The notes under the pieces are model-generated. The model did not search any database, was not told where the DNA came from, and saw only the letters and a list, made by a program, of their open reading frames with translations. Position numbers and translations under genes: made by a program. A DNA stretch of 6,068 nt from JBCDJG01 sp038748065 (lineage in GTDB: Bacteria; Pseudomonadota; Gammaproteobacteria; Pseudomonadales; Halieaceae): positions 1 to 6,068 of the forward strand of contig JBCDJG010000102.1 of NCBI GenBank assembly GCA_038748065.1, given 5' to 3'. Positions 4,337 through 6,068 of the stretch are shown piece after piece (the stretch's first letter is position 1; each line of letters opens with the position of its first letter).

Positions 4337-5560
4337 CTAGGTGTCTGCCGGCGGGGTTTGACGCATCCGAGGATGCGCCCAGAACGGCTTGTCGACCACG
4401 CGGCACTTCTCTACCTTGTGGAAGTGACGAAGCTCTTTCTCGTAGTACACTTCTGCCCAGATAGGCCCCTTCAACGCCTTGGTTTCTACCATGGCCAGAG
4501 CGATATTCATCTTGGCAGCAGGCGACCACATGGCTGAAGTCACATAGCCGATTTCCCGGGTGCAGCGCTTGTTGCTGTAAAGATGGCTGCCCTCAGCAGG
4601 CTTGTTACCGCCGATATCGAGCTTGCTAAGCGTGTACTTTGGCCCGCCGCTCTTTTGTTCTTTCAAGAGCGCAGCGCGACCATTGAAATGGGGCTTCTTG
4701 AAATCCACCAGCCAACCCAGACTGAGCTGGAATGGCGTCTGGTCGTACTGGAAGTGGATGGTCTTCAAGGCCTCATTGAATTCCATGTCCGGCATAATAA
4801 AGCCTGCTTCCAGGCGCGCCATATTCGTCGCTGTTTCACCGTAGGGGTGAATACCGTAGTTGGCCCCGGCCGCATACAAATCATCCCATAACAGGAGCGC
4901 CTGCTCAGGTTGCGCCCACAGCTCGTAACCGAGATCACCGGTAAAACCGGTGCGGGATACCATCAATGACTCTCCGTGGAAAGGAAAGTGCATGACGCCG
5001 AAGGGCTTCAGCTGGTCGATGCCTGCCAGACCCATGGCTTTCAGCACGGCGCAGGAGGTCGGACCCTGCAGCGACAGCGCCGCGAAACCCTCGGTAACGT
5101 CGGTGACATCAAGGTTGTCGAAGCCCAGGCAACTCATTCGCAACCATGCCAGGCAGGGGCTGCCGCAGGTCAGCATGAAACGCTCTTCACCAAGCCGGAA
5201 GATCGTCCCATCATCCACCATGCGGCCTTCGTCGGTGCACCACACCACATAGGTGACGCGGTCGATCTTCAGCTTGCTGACATCCCGCGTTACCATGCGG
5301 TTGAGCATAGCCAGCGCATCCGGACCTTCGATAAGGTACTTCTGCATAGGGCAGATGTCGTAGGTGCCGCAGGTATTACGGATGCAGAAGTACTCATACT
5401 CAGCATCATAATAATAGTCAGCAAACTTGAAACCGTTCCAGGAAGACCAGGCCTCCCGCAGGTTCATTGGCCCCTGCCGTTCGTGGAAATAGGATTGCTT
5501 CAGCCGCTCACCGGCGAAGGGATCGACGATCAGGGTGCTGTCATTTACGGGGCTATTCAT
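4337..5560 (-). CDS. GcvT-family (aminomethyltransferase-like) tetrahydrofolate-dependent protein
   Basis: This 407-residue protein has the full fold of glycine-cleavage T-protein. GRMVDDGTIFR (112-122) carries the DD that holds the T-protein catalytic aspartate. SRTGFTGDLGYEL (202-214) and ARLEAGF (248-254) are folate-pocket motifs, and the C-terminal barrel has GYVTSAMWSPAAKMNIALAMV (338-358). Family members move a one-carbon unit from an amine, ether or sulfonium donor to tetrahydrofolate in the cytoplasm. A true glycine-cleavage gcvT is unlikely: there is no gcvH or gcvP nearby and the N-terminal extension (to about residue 35) is unusual. It overlaps the preceding oxidoreductase gene, so the two are probably translated together. 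Two starts compete: ATG 5572 (GAGG abuts it) and ATG 5560 (GAGG 12 bases upstream, 8-base overlap with the previous gene), and the latter is chosen. Options include demethylation of sarcosine- or dimethylglycine-like amines, DMSP (DmdA) or aromatic methoxy groups (LigM); sequence alone does not decide. Confidence 0.85.
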   Translation of the reverse strand: MNSPVNDSTLIVDPFAGERLKQSYFHERQGPMNLREAWSSWNGFKFADYYYDAEYEYFCIRNTCGTYDICPMQKYLIEGPDALAMLNRMVTRDVSKLKIDRVTYVVWCTDEGRMVDDGTIFRLGEERFMLTCGSPCLAWLRMSCLGFDNLDVTDVTEGFAALSLQGPTSCAVLKAMGLAGIDQLKPFGVMHFPFHGESLMVSRTGFTGDLGYELWAQPEQALLLWDDLYAAGANYGIHPYGETATNMARLEAGFIMPDMEFNEALKTIHFQYDQTPFQLSLGWLVDFKKPHFNGRAALLKEQKSGGPKYTLSKLDIGGNKPAEGSHLYSNKRCTREIGYVTSAMWSPAAKMNIALAMVETKALKGPIWAEVYYEKELRHFHKVEKCRVVDKPFWAHPRMRQTPPADT

Positions 5561-6068
5561 CGTAACAATCATCCTCGGGCACGGTATTCGGCCGCTTCAG
5601 GTCACGCAGGATTTCCCGCGCCGCATTGGCACCGCAGGCAGAAGAAACGCCGCCGCCGGGGTGCGTGGAGGAGCCACACATGTACATGTTTTTAACCGGC
5701 ATCCGGTACTGCCCATAGCCCGGGAAGGGGCGGTTAAAGAGCAGCTGATCAATTGTCAGCTCACCCTGGAAAATATTGCCTTCCGTCAGGCCGACCTCAT
5801 TTTCGATCTCGTGGGGCGTGCGCACTTCCATGTGAACAATCAGGTCTTTGAAGCCCGGGCTGTAGCGTTCGATCTTGTCGATCACAGTCTGGCCAAACGC
5901 GTTACGCTTTTCTGGCGTCCAAGGCCCATCCGCCAGCTTGGCTGGGCAATACTGAATGAAGTTCGACATCCAGTGTTGGCCCGGTGGAGCTACAGTCGGA
6001 TCCCAGGCAGAGGGAATAACAGACTCAATAAAGGGGTCGTCTGACCAGGTGCCGCGCTTCCAGCAGTC
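5553..6068 (-). CDS. PYROXD2/phytoene-desaturase-like FAD oxidoreductase (C-terminal part, cut by window edge)
   Basis: These are the last 171 codons; the start and the N-terminal FAD-binding Rossmann fold lie beyond 6068. The frame is open to the edge, entering with DPFIESVIPSAWDPTVAPPG, and the methionine at 5969 is internal. The tail carries the diagnostic NMYMCGSSTHPGGGVSSACG (127-146 of the visible part), which closes the FAD site in the phytoene desaturase/PYROXD2 group of amine-oxidase-like flavoproteins, followed by ANAAREIL. The group includes carotenoid desaturases and isomerases as well as many oxidoreductases of unknown substrate. No carotenoid gene is present here. The stop codon TAG overlaps the ATG of the GcvT-family gene by 8 bases, pointing to a shared transcript and perhaps a shared pathway, with this enzyme oxidising a methylated substrate. 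Family is confident; substrate is unknown. Confidence 0.85.
   Translation of the reverse strand, partial: DCWKRGTWSDDPFIESVIPSAWDPTVAPPGQHWMSNFIQYCPAKLADGPWTPEKRNAFGQTVIDKIERYSPGFKDLIVHMEVRTPHEIENEVGLTEGNIFQGELTIDQLLFNRPFPGYGQYRMPVKNMYMCGSSTHPGGGVSSACGANAAREILRDLKRPNTVPEDDCYDE

Noticed and set aside
4023..4529. Minus-strand open frame of 168 codons across the convergent junction
   Set aside because: It overlaps the ends of two well-supported genes in other frames, and the product is Arg/Gly/Pro-rich with no domain.
4976..5695. Plus-strand open frame of 239 codons
   Set aside because: It is antisense to the GcvT-family gene and its junction with the oxidoreductase gene; both have strong family motifs in the minus-strand frames.
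5535..6044. Plus-strand open frame of 169 codons at the right edge
   Set aside because: It is antisense to the PYROXD2-like C-terminus, which carries the diagnostic FAD-closing motif.

Overview
The window reads as a chromosomal stretch of a moderately GC-rich, Gram-negative proteobacterium. Codons favour G or C in the third position, and the gene types (a gamma-glutamyl-amine synthetase, DAO-type flavoprotein oxidases, a folate-dependent GcvT-family transferase and an AraC regulator) are typical of marine or environmental Gammaproteobacteria. That taxonomic placement is inference. No rRNA, tRNA, CRISPR array, transposase, integrase or phage gene is visible.

Layout: (1) bases 1-548, minus strand: the N-terminal 182 codons of a PuuB/OrdL-like FAD oxidoreductase that runs off the left edge. 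(2) 549-872: a divergent promoter region that also holds a possible 40-residue minus-strand protein with good codon bias. (3) 873-2258, plus strand: a complete PuuA-like gamma-glutamyl-amine (polyamine) synthetase of the glutamine synthetase fold. (4) 2320-3237, minus strand: a transcription factor that joins an N-terminal NTF2/SnoaL-like domain to a C-terminal AraC double helix-turn-helix; it converges on puuA. (5) 3238-3461: a divergent regulatory region with a perfect DnaA-box 9-mer, a 12-bp palindrome, six copies of AGGCG or its complement, a perfect 10-bp tandem repeat, and an AGGAGG in front of a four-codon reading frame. (6) 3462-4322, plus strand: an unrecognised protein predicted to cross the membrane six times. 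(7) 4337-5560, minus strand: a stand-alone GcvT/aminomethyltransferase-family protein. (8) 5553-6068, minus strand: the C-terminal 171 codons of a PYROXD2/phytoene-desaturase-like FAD oxidoreductase, overlapping gene 7 by 8 bases.

How the genes may work together: the left half looks like the entry steps of gamma-glutamylated polyamine breakdown. PuuA attaches glutamate to an amine and PuuB oxidises the product; the aldehyde dehydrogenase and hydrolase that would follow are not in view. The right half pairs an FAD oxidoreductase with a tetrahydrofolate-binding GcvT protein in one operon. This is the same pair of activities that is fused in dimethylglycine and sarcosine dehydrogenases, so an oxidative demethylation with capture of the one-carbon unit is a reasonable guess. 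The AraC-type regulator between the two halves is the obvious candidate to control one or both, and its NTF2-like domain is the likely ligand sensor.

The most unusual items are the NTF2-AraC fusion, the split oxidoreductase/GcvT pair, the orphan membrane protein and its structured leader, and the possible small protein upstream of the PuuB-like gene.
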